A stretch of DNA of 64,000 bases, taken from NCBI RefSeq assembly GCF_025263485.1, contig NZ_CP079863.1, positions 1,798,001 to 1,862,000 on the forward strand. The letters run 5' to 3'. Each line of letters begins with the position of its first letter. Within the stretch, counting starts at the first letter, position 1. The notes under the pieces are model-generated. The model did not search any database and was not told where the DNA came from. It worked only from the letters and a program-made list of their open reading frames with translations. The translations under genes and the position numbers were made by a program. The stretch comes from Mycobacterium sp. SMC-2 (lineage in GTDB: Bacteria; Actinomycetota; Actinomycetes; Mycobacteriales; Mycobacteriaceae). This document shows positions 1-8,167 of this stretch, piece after piece.

Positions 1-2298
1 CATCTGCATCATCAGCGACACCACCAGCAGCGGCATGATCTGCTCGTTGGAACGCGCCAGCGCCGACAGCAGCAGGCCCAGCATCGCCGCGGCCACACAC
101 GTCGCCGCGACGGCGACGAACAGCTCGAGCGTCGCGTTGCCGAGCAGCACGGCCGGCCGCTTCGGCGGACCCTTGCCCATCACCACGATCGCGGTCGCGA
201 TCGCCGCCTGCACAACGGCGAACACGCAGAACACCGCGATCTTGGCCATCAGGTACGCGGTGGTGGACAGGCCGACCGCCTGCTCGCGGCGGAAGATCGG
301 GCGCTCCCCGATCAGGTCGCGGATCGTCAGCGCGGTGCCCATGAAGGCGGCGGCCATGGTGAGCAGCATCAGGATCGTCCCGGCTTCGCCGGCCGATTCG
401 CTCGTCGGATCGGCGTAGCCGAAACCCGTGGTGCCGGGGACGGTCAGCGACAGCGCACCCATGACGAACGGCAGCAGCGCCAGGAACACGAAGTAGGCGC
501 GGTCGGCGACCACTAGGCGAACCTGGCGGCGGGCGACGGTGGAGAACTGGTGGCGCATGCTGGTGCGCGGCGGGACGCCGAGGTCGGCGGGCGCCTCGGT
601 CTGCGTGGGCGGCGGGGGTTTGTTCTGCGCCAGGAACCGGCGGTTGGCCTCGTCGGGGTCGGCGCCCACCTTCGCGAAGATCTGCGCCCAGTTGGTGGTG
701 CCCATGGCCGTCCCGATCCGATCGGGCGGCCCCAAAAAGGCCGTCTTGCCGCCGGGCGCCATCAGCAGCACTTGGTCGCAGACGTCGAGGTAGGTCAGGG
801 AGTGGGTGACCACCAGCACCACCCGGCCCGCGTCGGCCAGCTGGCGCAGCATCGTCATCACCTGCAGGTCCAGCGCCGGGTCCAGGCCGGAGGTCGGCTC
901 GTCGAGGATGAGCAGCGACGGCCCGGTGAGCAGCTCGAGTGCCACCGAGGCGCGCTTGCGCTGCCCGCCGGAAAGCCTGTCGACGCGGGTGGCGGCGTGC
1001 TGGGTCAGCCCCAACTCGTCGAGCACCTGCGCGACGACCTGTTCGCGGTCGGCCTTGCTGGTGTCCGGCGGCAGCCGCAGCTCGGCCGCGTAGCCGAGCG
1101 CCTGGTTGACCGTGAGCTGGCGGTGCACGACGTCGTCCTGGGGGACCATCCCGATGCGGGTGCGCAGCGACGCGTACTCGGTGTGGATGTTGTGTCCCTC
1201 GAACGTGACCACCCCGGCGGTCGGGGTCGCGTACCCGGCGATCAGCCGCGACAGCGTGGTCTTGCCCGCGCCGGACCCGCCGATCAGCGCGGTCAGCGTG
1301 CCCGGGCGGGCCGTCAGCGAGATCTTCTCGAGCAGGTTCTTGCCGTTGACGCTGAAGTCGACGCCGTGCACCTCCAGGCCGCCGGTGCGCGCCGCCGCCT
1401 CCTGGCGGCGGACCAGGACGCCGCCGGTGAAGACCAGGTCGACGTTGCCGATGGTCACCACGTCGCCCTCGGACAGCACGGCGGACGCGGCCTTGACCCC
1501 GTTGACGAAGGTGCCGTTGCTGCTGTTGGCGTCGCGGATCTCGGGCCCGGCCGGCGTCGGGGTCAGGAACGCGTGGTGGCGCGAGGCCAGCACGTCATGG
1601 ATGACGATGTCGTTGTCGAGCGCGCGACCGATCCAGGCGGCGCGTCCGGGCCGCTCGGTCGGGCGCTCGGATTCGGGGCCCAGGTTCTTCACCCGAGTGG
1701 TGGGGAACTCCGCCACCTGGCCGCTGACGCCGATCTGGGTCGGCGGGGTCGTGTCGGGCGGGCCGGCCGGCGGCGGGACCGATCGGGTCGCGGCGTCCGG
1801 CCGGACGATCGGGACGGCGGTGGTGCGGTGCGGGCCCTCCCAGGGGCGCGGCGGCGGCGCCGGAGGTTGCCGCGGCGGCGCCGGCGGTCGCTGGCCGGCC
1901 GGCTGTGCGCGCAGCGGTGGAGCGTCGCTGGGCGGCGTGATGACCGGGATCGACTCCGTGGTCGGCGGGAGCATGCCCACGGTCCCGGTGTGGTGGCCGA
2001 TCTCGAAGGTGATCCGCGGACCGTCGGGCTTGCCGATGTTGATGGTCTGGCCGTCCTCGATGTCGACCCACGGCACCCGCTGCCCGTCGACGTACACCCC
2101 GTTCAGCGAATTGTTGTCCAGCGCAATCCATTTGCCGCGATCGAAGCGCAGCAACAGGTGTGCGCGGCCGACCAGTGGGTGCGCGACCCGGAGGTCCGCG
2201 CGCAGGTCGCTTCCCACGACCACGTCGCGTCCGGCCGCGAAGCTGCCCTTCGATCGGTCGGATCGAACCGTCAGCACGTGCTCCGCGGCCTGAGTCAT
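1..2298 (-). CDS. FHA-domain ABC transporter (Rv1747-like), C-terminus outside window
   Basis: This is an ABC exporter half with an ATPase fused to a membrane domain and two N-terminal FHA (phosphothreonine-binding) domains, the architecture of Rv1747. The 766 codons present show FHA-1 (about residues 8-100), a long Pro/Ala/Arg linker, FHA-2 with its SRHH and NGTFVNG motifs, Walker A GGSGAGKTT, signature LSGGQRKR and Walker B LILDEPTSGLDP. An ABC2-type membrane region begins with the segment FLALLPFVMGALSLTV. The ATG at 2298 lies one base after the TGA of the upstream paralogue, so the two are probably co-transcribed and translationally coupled. In M. tuberculosis the FHA domains of Rv1747 are bound and phosphorylated by the kinase PknF; no kinase gene is visible here. 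The substrate is unknown; cell-envelope lipids or glycolipids are suggested for the family. Confidence 0.93.
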   Translation of the reverse strand, partial: MTQAAEHVLTVRSDRSKGSFAAGRDVVVGSDLRADLRVAHPLVGRAHLLLRFDRGKWIALDNNSLNGVYVDGQRVPWVDIEDGQTINIGKPDGPRITFEIGHHTGTVGMLPPTTESIPVITPPSDAPPLRAQPAGQRPPAPPRQPPAPPPRPWEGPHRTTAVPIVRPDAATRSVPPPAGPPDTTPPTQIGVSGQVAEFPTTRVKNLGPESERPTERPGRAAWIGRALDNDIVIHDVLASRHHAFLTPTPAGPEIRDANSSNGTFVNGVKAASAVLSEGDVVTIGNVDLVFTGGVLVRRQEAAARTGGLEVHGVDFSVNGKNLLEKISLTARPGTLTALIGGSGAGKTTLSRLIAGYATPTAGVVTFEGHNIHTEYASLRTRIGMVPQDDVVHRQLTVNQALGYAAELRLPPDTSKADREQVVAQVLDELGLTQHAATRVDRLSGGQRKRASVALELLTGPSLLILDEPTSGLDPALDLQVMTMLRQLADAGRVVLVVTHSLTYLDVCDQVLLMAPGGKTAFLGPPDRIGTAMGTTNWAQIFAKVGADPDEANRRFLAQNKPPPPTQTEAPADLGVPPRTSMRHQFSTVARRQVRLVVADRAYFVFLALLPFVMGALSLTVPGTTGFGYADPTSESAGEAGTILMLLTMAAAFMGTALTIRDLIGERPIFRREQAVGLSTTAYLMAKIAVFCVFAVVQAAIATAIVVMGKGPPKRPAVLLGNATLELFVAVAATCVAAAMLGLLLSALARSNEQIMPLLVVSLMMQM

Positions 2299-2299
2299 C

Positions 2300-4945
2300 T
2301 CAGCGTTTCAGCCGGATGTACCACCGGACGAAGCCGGTGTAGGCGATGGACAGGAATACCAGCATTGCCATGTCGAACACGAAGATGTGCTTCGAATGCT
2401 GCCAGATCGGGTCGTTGGTCGGGATCTGTTTGACCTTCACCAGCGACGGAAAGTCGATCGACGAGGCGCCCGCGGCGTAGCCCCAGCGCGCGGGCGTCAG
2501 CCAGGCGAGTTGCTCGAGACCGAAGCGCTGGTAGACGGGAATCATGCCGCTGGAGAACACCAGCTGCGACATGATCGAGACCACGAGCAGCGGCATGATC
2601 TGTTCGTTGGACTGCGCGCAGGCGGACAGCAGCAGGCCCAGCATCGCCGAAGCCACGCAGGTGCCCGCGACGGTGACGAACAGCGAGAAGGTGGAGTTGC
2701 CGAAGAACGGCGGGTGTGCCGTCGGCGCACCCTTGCCCAGCCGCACGATGATGGTCGCCACGGCCGCCTGGGCCGTCGCGAAGACGCAGAACACCGCGAT
2801 CTTGGCCAGCAGATAGGCGGTGGTGGACAGGCCGACGGCCTGTTCGCGCCGGAAGATCGCGCGCTCGCCGATCAGGTCGCGGATGGTAAGCGCGGTGCCC
2901 ATGAAGACGGCGCCGATGTTGAGCAGCACCATGATGTACTGCGGCTGCGTGGGCGCGGGACCCAGTGGGTCGGCCGGGCCGAGGCCGGGGTGGGGGCCCT
3001 TCACCGTCAGCGACAACGCGCCGATGAGGAACGGCAGGATCGCCAGGAAGATCGTGTACCCGCGGTCGGATACGACGAGGCGAACCTGGCGGCGGGCGAT
3101 GGTGGACAGCTGCTGCCACAGGTCGATCTTCGGTGGTTCGCCGAGGTCCGCCGGGCTTTGCGGGGACGGCGGCTGGGTTGCCCGCTGGTTGCGCTCCTTG
3201 AAGCGGCGGTTGGCCTCGTCGGGATCGGCGCCCACCTTGGCGAAGATGTCGGCCCAGTTGCGGGTGCCCATGGCCGCCTCGACCTGGTCGGGTGGCCCGC
3301 AGAAGGCGGTCTTGCCGCCCGGCGCGACCAGCAGGATCTGGTCGCAGACGTCCAGGTAGGACACCGAGTGGGTCACCACCAGCACCGTGCGGCCGGCGTC
3401 GGCGAGCTGGCGCAGCATCAGCATCACCTGACGGTCCAGCGCCGGGTCCAGCCCGGAGGTCGGTTCGTCGAGGAGCAGCAGTGACGGCTGGGTGAGCAGC
3501 TCGAGGGCCACCGAGGCCCGCTTGCGCTGCCCGCCGGACAGCTTGTCGACCCGGGTCTCGGCGTGCTTGGTCATGTCGAGCTCTTCGAGGACCTGGGCGA
3601 CGATCTGAGCCCGCTCCGCCTTGCTGGTGTCGGGGGGCAGCCGCAGCTCGGCGGCGTAGTTCAGGGCCTGGTTGACCGTCAGCTGGCGGTGCACGACGTC
3701 GTCCTGCGGGACCATCCCGATCCGGCTGCGCATGGTCGCGTACTCGGCATGGATGTCGTGTCCCTCGAAGGTCACCGACCCCGACGTGGGGCTGGTGTAC
3801 CCGACGATCACCCGCGAGAGCGTTGTTTTGCCGGCGCCCGAACCGCCGATGATGGCCGTCAGCGTGCCGGGCCGGGCGGTCAGTGAGATGTGGTCGAGCA
3901 GCTGCTTGCCGTGGTCAACGGTGTAGCAGACGGAGTTCACTTCCAGGCCGCCGGTGCGCGTCGCGGCCTCGGTGCGGCGCAGCAGCTCGCCGCGGGTGAA
4001 CACCAGGTCGACGTTGCCGATGGTGACCACGTCGCCCTCGGTCAGCACAGCGGACCCCACCCGCACACCGTTGACGAACGTCCCGTTGACGCTGTGCGCG
4101 TCGCGGATCTCGGTGCCCAGCGGCGTCTGGGTCAGAAACGCGTGATGGCGCGACGCGAGGACGTCCTGGATGACGACGTCGTTGTCGGTGGCCCGGCCGA
4201 TCGTCAGCGCGCCGGAAGGCTTCTGCAGCGCCCCCGATCGCGAGGGCCTGAGCGCCTGGAACATCTTCGTCGCCAGGTTCGCCACCTCGGGCGGCTTGGG
4301 TGCGGGGCGCGACATCTCGGTCTGCGGCGACGCCGACATCTGCGGGTGCGGCTGGAAATTGGGGGGCGGCGGCGCGGGGGGCGGGGGAGCGGGCGCGCGC
4401 CCGCCGCCGGCATACATCGGTTGTGCGGGCGGGGCGGGGCGGGGACCGGGCGCGCCCGGGTGCGGTCGTCGGGGCGACGCCCAGCTGGGCGCGCGGCCCG
4501 GCGGCCCGGGCGGGGGGCCGGGTGGGGCGGCGACGGGTGGGCCCCCCGGCGCGGCCGACCACGCCGTCCCGGACGGGTGCGCCGCCACCGGTATGCCCAT
4601 CGATTCGGTTTGCGGTGGGCGCCCGGCCATCCCTTGGTGCCGCCCGACCTCGAACACGAGCTGCGGCCCGTCCGGATTGCCGATGTTGACGCACTGGCCG
4701 TCGTGGATATCGACGACCGGCACCCGCCGGCCGTTCACGAAAGTGCCGTTGAGCGAACCGTTGTCGATCGCCAGCCACCGGCCCTGGTCGAAGCGCAGCA
4801 ACAGATGCGCGCGGGAGATGAGCGGGTGGGTGATGCGCATGTCGGCGCGCAGATCACGGCCCACCACCACGTCGTGACCGGCGGCGAAGGTGCGTTCTGA
4901 CCCGTCATAGCGAACCGTCAAGACGGGCGGGGCAGGTGCGCTCAT
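2300..4945 (-). CDS. FHA-domain ABC transporter (Rv1747 paralogue), complete
   Basis: This is an 881-residue fusion of two FHA domains (about residues 10-100 and 240-320), an ABC ATPase and a six-helix ABC2-type membrane domain. Visible motifs are SRAH and NGTFVNG in FHA-1, SRHH in FHA-2, Walker A GGSGAGKTT, signature LSGGQRKR, Walker B LLLDEPTSGLDP and the switch His in VVTHS. The linker is extremely rich in Pro, Gly and Ala. The length matches Rv1747 (about 865 residues). The ATG at 4945 is directly preceded by an AT-rich stretch, and the TGA is one base from the next paralogue. The pair arose by tandem duplication: the C-terminal halves are nearly identical, while the linkers differ. The ATPase and FHA calls are certain; the transported molecule is not known. 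Confidence 0.95.
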   Translation of the reverse strand: MSAPAPPVLTVRYDGSERTFAAGHDVVVGRDLRADMRITHPLISRAHLLLRFDQGRWLAIDNGSLNGTFVNGRRVPVVDIHDGQCVNIGNPDGPQLVFEVGRHQGMAGRPPQTESMGIPVAAHPSGTAWSAAPGGPPVAAPPGPPPGPPGRAPSWASPRRPHPGAPGPRPAPPAQPMYAGGGRAPAPPPPAPPPPNFQPHPQMSASPQTEMSRPAPKPPEVANLATKMFQALRPSRSGALQKPSGALTIGRATDNDVVIQDVLASRHHAFLTQTPLGTEIRDAHSVNGTFVNGVRVGSAVLTEGDVVTIGNVDLVFTRGELLRRTEAATRTGGLEVNSVCYTVDHGKQLLDHISLTARPGTLTAIIGGSGAGKTTLSRVIVGYTSPTSGSVTFEGHDIHAEYATMRSRIGMVPQDDVVHRQLTVNQALNYAAELRLPPDTSKAERAQIVAQVLEELDMTKHAETRVDKLSGGQRKRASVALELLTQPSLLLLDEPTSGLDPALDRQVMLMLRQLADAGRTVLVVTHSVSYLDVCDQILLVAPGGKTAFCGPPDQVEAAMGTRNWADIFAKVGADPDEANRRFKERNQRATQPPSPQSPADLGEPPKIDLWQQLSTIARRQVRLVVSDRGYTIFLAILPFLIGALSLTVKGPHPGLGPADPLGPAPTQPQYIMVLLNIGAVFMGTALTIRDLIGERAIFRREQAVGLSTTAYLLAKIAVFCVFATAQAAVATIIVRLGKGAPTAHPPFFGNSTFSLFVTVAGTCVASAMLGLLLSACAQSNEQIMPLLVVSIMSQLVFSSGMIPVYQRFGLEQLAWLTPARWGYAAGASSIDFPSLVKVKQIPTNDPIWQHSKHIFVFDMAMLVFLSIAYTGFVRWYIRLKR

Positions 4946-5021
4946 CGAACCAACTGTATCTCGTGGACCTCAGGCCACCCTGAGGCCCAAATGTGCGTTT
5001 GCGCGCCCGCTCTCGTCAGCG

Positions 5022-6239
5022 CTAGGTCCGATTGCCCGCCAAAACATCGGGGGCACCGGTGACCACGCAGCGCGTCCGGGTGTAGATCGTGGGCATGCAC
5101 CGGTTGCAGTGGGTGCATGCCGAACGCACGCTGTGCGCGGCGCCGTCGGCCGCGATCCGATTGATCAGGTCCGGTTCGGCCAGCAGCGCCCGGGCCATCG
5201 CGACGAACTCGAATCCCTCGGCCATCGCCAGGTCCATCGTTTCCCGGTTGGTGATGCCGCCGAGCAGGATCAGCGGCATCGTCAGCTCCGCGCGGAACAG
5301 CTTGGCATCGCGCAACAAATAGGCCTCGCGGTAGGGGTACTCGCGCAGGAACTTCGTGCCCGTCATGCGCATGCCCCAACTCAGCGGCGGTTTGAAGGCG
5401 CCGGCGAATTCCTTGAGCGGCGCGTCGCCGCGGAACAGGTACATCGGGTTGACCAGCGAGCTGCCCGCGGTGAGTTCGATCGCGTCCAGGCCGCCGTCCT
5501 CCTCGAACCATTTGGCGGTTCTCAGCGATTCTTCGGTGCTGATGCCGCCGCGCACCCCGTCGGCCATGTTGAGCTTGGCGGTGACCGCGATCGGCGTGCC
5601 CTCTTTCTCCACCGCGCGCCGCACGGCCATCACGATGCCGCGGGCCACCTTCGCCCGGTTCTCAAGCGATCCGCCGAACTCGTCGTCGCGGCGGTTGATC
5701 AACGGGGACAGGAACGAGCTCGCCAGATAGTTGTGGCCCAAATGGATTTCGACGGCATCGAAGCCGGCTTCGATGGCCAGACGGGCGGCGTTGGCGTGGC
5801 CTTCGATGACTTCGTTGATGTCGTCGCGGCTCGCCTTCTTGGCGAACCGCATCCCGATCGGGTTGAAGAACCGCACCGGCGCCAGCGCCCTGGCCTTGTT
5901 GGACTTGGCGTTGGCGACCGGCCCGGCGTGGCCGATCTGCGCGCTCACCGCGGCGCCCTCGGCGTGGATGGCGTCGGTGAGCCGGCGGAAGCCGGGCACC
6001 GCCTCCGGGCGCATCCAGATGCCGTTGCCCTCGGTGCGGCCGCCGGGGGAGACGGCGCAATAGGCGACGGTCGTCATGCCGACGCCGCCGGCGGCGGGCA
6101 GGCGGTGGTATTCGATCAGGTCGTCGGTCACCAGGGTGTCGGGCGTGCGGGCCTCGAAGGTCGCCGACTTGATGGTGCGGTTGCGCAGCGTGATCGGGCC
6201 AAGCTTGGCGGGGCTGAACACGTCCGGAGGGGTTGACAT
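5022..6239 (-). CDS. Old yellow enzyme-family NADH:flavin oxidoreductase (Rv3359-like)
   Basis: This is an FMN-dependent TIM-barrel oxidoreductase of the old yellow enzyme / 2,4-dienoyl-CoA reductase group, 405 residues from the ATG at 6239. The start is the [10 protein letters not shown] methionine; the frame stays open a few codons upstream, but those codons look non-coding. Family features are the opening [19 protein letters not shown], the [14 protein letters not shown] active-site segment (HxxH/N-type) and the phosphate-binding GGI...[15 protein letters not shown]-terminal cysteines in CTHCNRCM are an arrangement usual in the Fe-S-linked subgroup; a downstream Fe-S/flavin domain is absent. 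It diverges from folD with about 26 bp between the starts. In M. tuberculosis a relJK toxin-antitoxin pair sits between the two genes (from memory); it is missing here. The substrate is unknown. Confidence 0.88.
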   Translation of the reverse strand: MSTPPDVFSPAKLGPITLRNRTIKSATFEARTPDTLVTDDLIEYHRLPAAGGVGMTTVAYCAVSPGGRTEGNGIWMRPEAVPGFRRLTDAIHAEGAAVSAQIGHAGPVANAKSNKARALAPVRFFNPIGMRFAKKASRDDINEVIEGHANAARLAIEAGFDAVEIHLGHNYLASSFLSPLINRRDDEFGGSLENRAKVARGIVMAVRRAVEKEGTPIAVTAKLNMADGVRGGISTEESLRTAKWFEEDGGLDAIELTAGSSLVNPMYLFRGDAPLKEFAGAFKPPLSWGMRMTGTKFLREYPYREAYLLRDAKLFRAELTMPLILLGGITNRETMDLAMAEGFEFVAMARALLAEPDLINRIAADGAAHSVRSACTHCNRCMPTIYTRTRCVVTGAPDVLAGNRT

Positions 6240-6265
6240 ACCGGGAGCGTGCCAGACTGTCAGGC

Positions 6266-7111
6266 GTGGGCGCAATCACACTGGACGGCAAGGCCACCCG
6301 TGACGAGATCTTCGTTGACCTCAAACAACGGGTGGCCGCACTGACCGCGTCGGGTCGAACCCCCGGGCTGGGCACCATCCTGGTCGGTGACGATCCCGGG
6401 TCGCAGGCCTATGTCCGGGGCAAGCACGCGGACTGCGCCAAGGTCGGGATCACGTCGATCCGCCGGGATCTGCCCGCCGACATCGGCACCGCGACGCTGG
6501 AAGACACCATCGACGAACTCAACGTCAACCCCGACTGCACCGGCTACATCGTGCAGTTGCCGCTGCCCAAGCATCTCGACGAGAACGCGGCGCTGGAGCG
6601 CGTCGACCCGAACAAGGACGCCGACGGACTGCACCCGACCAACCTGGGCCGGCTGGTGCTCAGCGTTCCGGCACCGCTGCCGTGCACCGCCCGTGGGATC
6701 GTGCACCTGCTGCGGCGCTACGACGTCGAGATCGCCGGGGCGCACGTGGTGATCATCGGCCGCGGTGTGACGGTCGGCCGCCCGTTGGGGCTGCTGCTGA
6801 CACGCCGTTCGGAGAACGCCACGGTGACGTTGTGCCACACCGGGACTCGCGATCTGGCAACGCACACCAGGCAGGCGGACATCGTCGTGGCCGCCGTCGG
6901 GGTGCCGCACATGCTGACCGCCGACATGGTGCGTCCGGGCGCCGCGGTCGTCGACGTCGGGGTCAGCCGCACCGACAATGGGTTGGTCGGCGACGTGCAC
7001 CCCGACGTGTGGGAGGTGGCCGGCCACGTGTCGCCGAATCCCGGTGGTGTCGGCCCGTTGACGCGGGCGTTCCTGCTGAGCAACGTCGTCGAGCTGGCCG
7101 AGCGGCGATGA
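6266..7111 (+). CDS. folD: Bifunctional methylenetetrahydrofolate dehydrogenase/cyclohydrolase
   Basis: FolD interconverts 5,10-methylene-THF and 10-formyl-THF in the cytosol, using NADP for the dehydrogenase step, and feeds purine, formyl-Met and methionine synthesis. At 281 residues it has the family's usual length. Signatures are [14 protein letters not shown] with the catalytic Lys-containing motif, [18 protein letters not shown], the nucleotide-binding [14 protein letters not shown] and the C-terminal [13 protein letters not shown]. The GTG at 6266 is chosen because [14 protein letters not shown] then begins the conserved N-terminus; in-frame codons further upstream overlap the divergent gene. 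The DUF3017 gene overlaps its end by 4 bp (ATGA). Confidence 0.97.
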   Translation: MGAITLDGKATRDEIFVDLKQRVAALTASGRTPGLGTILVGDDPGSQAYVRGKHADCAKVGITSIRRDLPADIGTATLEDTIDELNVNPDCTGYIVQLPLPKHLDENAALERVDPNKDADGLHPTNLGRLVLSVPAPLPCTARGIVHLLRRYDVEIAGAHVVIIGRGVTVGRPLGLLLTRRSENATVTLCHTGTRDLATHTRQADIVVAAVGVPHMLTADMVRPGAAVVDVGVSRTDNGLVGDVHPDVWEVAGHVSPNPGGVGPLTRAFLLSNVVELAERR

Positions 7112-7389
7112 GCGCGCGGTCCGTCGTCCGGGCCCAGTGGCCGATCCTGCTGGTCGGCCTGACCTTCGCCACGGCGCTCGCGCTGGTGGGGGCGAGCTTC
7201 TGGCGGCGCGGTTCGCTGCTGATCGGCATCGGCGTGGGCCTGGCGGCGGCCCTGCGACTGGTGCTGTCCGACGATCGGTGCGGCCTTTTGGTGGTGCGCA
7301 GCAAGGGAATTGACTTCGTCACCACCGCGACGGTCGCGGCCGCGATGGTCTACATCGCGTGGACGATCGACCCGCTGGGCACCGGCTAG
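7108..7389 (+). CDS. DUF3017 small membrane protein (Rv3355c-like)
   Basis: This is a 93-residue protein with three hydrophobic segments (about residues 9-27, 34-52 and 69-87), typical of the actinobacterial DUF3017 family encoded just after folD. The function is unknown. ATG at 7108 overlaps the folD TGA, giving translational coupling. Its TAG shares a CTAG with the stop codon of the convergent exported-protein gene, so the two coding regions overlap by 4 bp. Confidence 0.9.
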   Translation: MSARSVVRAQWPILLVGLTFATALALVGASFWRRGSLLIGIGVGLAAALRLVLSDDRCGLLVVRSKGIDFVTTATVAAAMVYIAWTIDPLGTG

Positions 7390-7910
7390 ATACCCGGCGC
7401 CGCCGGGATCTGCCCGGTCATGCCGGGGATCTGTCCGGTCATGCCGGGGATCTGTCCGGCCATGCCAGGGATCTGTCCGGTCATGCCGGGGATCTGTCCG
7501 GCCATGCCCGGCATCTGCGGAACCACGCCGGAAAGGTTGCCATTGGCCAGGTTCGCCATCTGCTCGGGGCAGTAGGTCTGGATCGCGATGGTGGTGAACA
7601 TGCGCGCCATCATGGGTGACATGCCCCGGCCGGAGACGCTGGACGCGGCCGCGGCGAAGTTGCCGCCCGGTTCGGCAAGCATCGGGCAGATGGACTGGCC
7701 GACCGACATCGCGTTCCCGGGTTCGCCGAAGTCGATGCCGGCGTGGTTGAGCGCGTCGATGAAGTTGTCGTCGGGGTTGTCCGCCCCGGCCGGCGCGGCG
7801 AAGGCCGACGCCGCGGTGAGGAGCGCGGCGGCCGCGGCCAGCAGGCGAACGGTCAGGGGCTGGTTTCGAAACAGCCAGATCCAGCGGTGCGTTCGCGCCG
7901 GTGCCTTCAT
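7386..7910 (-). CDS. Exported DUF732-like protein with C-terminal PGM(T/A)GQI repeats (Rv3354-like)
   Basis: This is a 174-residue secreted protein. The N-terminus has Arg/Trp followed by a hydrophobic core (VRLLAAAAALLTAASAFA), with probable cleavage near APAGADN. The mature part (DDNFIDALNHAGIDFG...GQSICPML...CPEQ) is the DUF732 pattern with two cysteines likely to form a disulfide. The last 50 residues are five perfect or near-perfect heptads PGM(T/A)GQI, which the M. tuberculosis relative (about 129 residues, from memory) does not appear to carry. The function is unknown; DUF732 proteins are small cell-wall or culture-filtrate proteins. The CTAG overlap with DUF3017 makes the two genes strictly convergent. 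Confidence 0.87.
   Translation of the reverse strand: MKAPARTHRWIWLFRNQPLTVRLLAAAAALLTAASAFAAPAGADNPDDNFIDALNHAGIDFGEPGNAMSVGQSICPMLAEPGGNFAAAASSVSGRGMSPMMARMFTTIAIQTYCPEQMANLANGNLSGVVPQMPGMAGQIPGMTGQIPGMAGQIPGMTGQIPGMTGQIPAAPGI
7407..7511. repeat. Five 21-bp tandem repeats inside a coding region
   Basis: Five units of 21 bp (7407-7427, 7428-7448, 7449-7469, 7470-7490 and 7491-7511) encode PGMTGQI or PGMAGQI on the minus strand. The units differ by only one to three bases. As multiples of three they can expand or contract without breaking the frame. Confidence 0.9.
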
Positions 7911-8167
7911 GCGGCCTCACCCTCGGTCGTGGAGTGCGCCGATTGCACTCGAATCACGTTGTGAACTCTGAGCTATCACTGTCACGTTTGCGACACGGTG
8001 GGGTAAAGGTTCGCACAATAAGTTTTTTGAGAGCCAGCCGCGGCTCGAGCATCGATTATCGCGCGCCGCGCATCGGCCAGCCATTCGGCGGATCGAAGCC
8101 ACACTGTGATCTGACACGGACGCCAATTCCGGGCTTTCGCGTGAGAAATGTTTAAGAATCTCCGCAC

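Noticed and set aside
550..2433. A 600-codon open frame on the plus strand
   Set aside because: It lies fully opposite the FHA-ABC gene, whose domains are unmistakable; the plus-strand product is Arg/Gly/Val-rich low-complexity, typical of antisense frames in GC-rich DNA.
7407..7511. CRISPR-like regularly spaced repeats
   Set aside because: The repeats are contiguous 21-bp coding units with no spacers.
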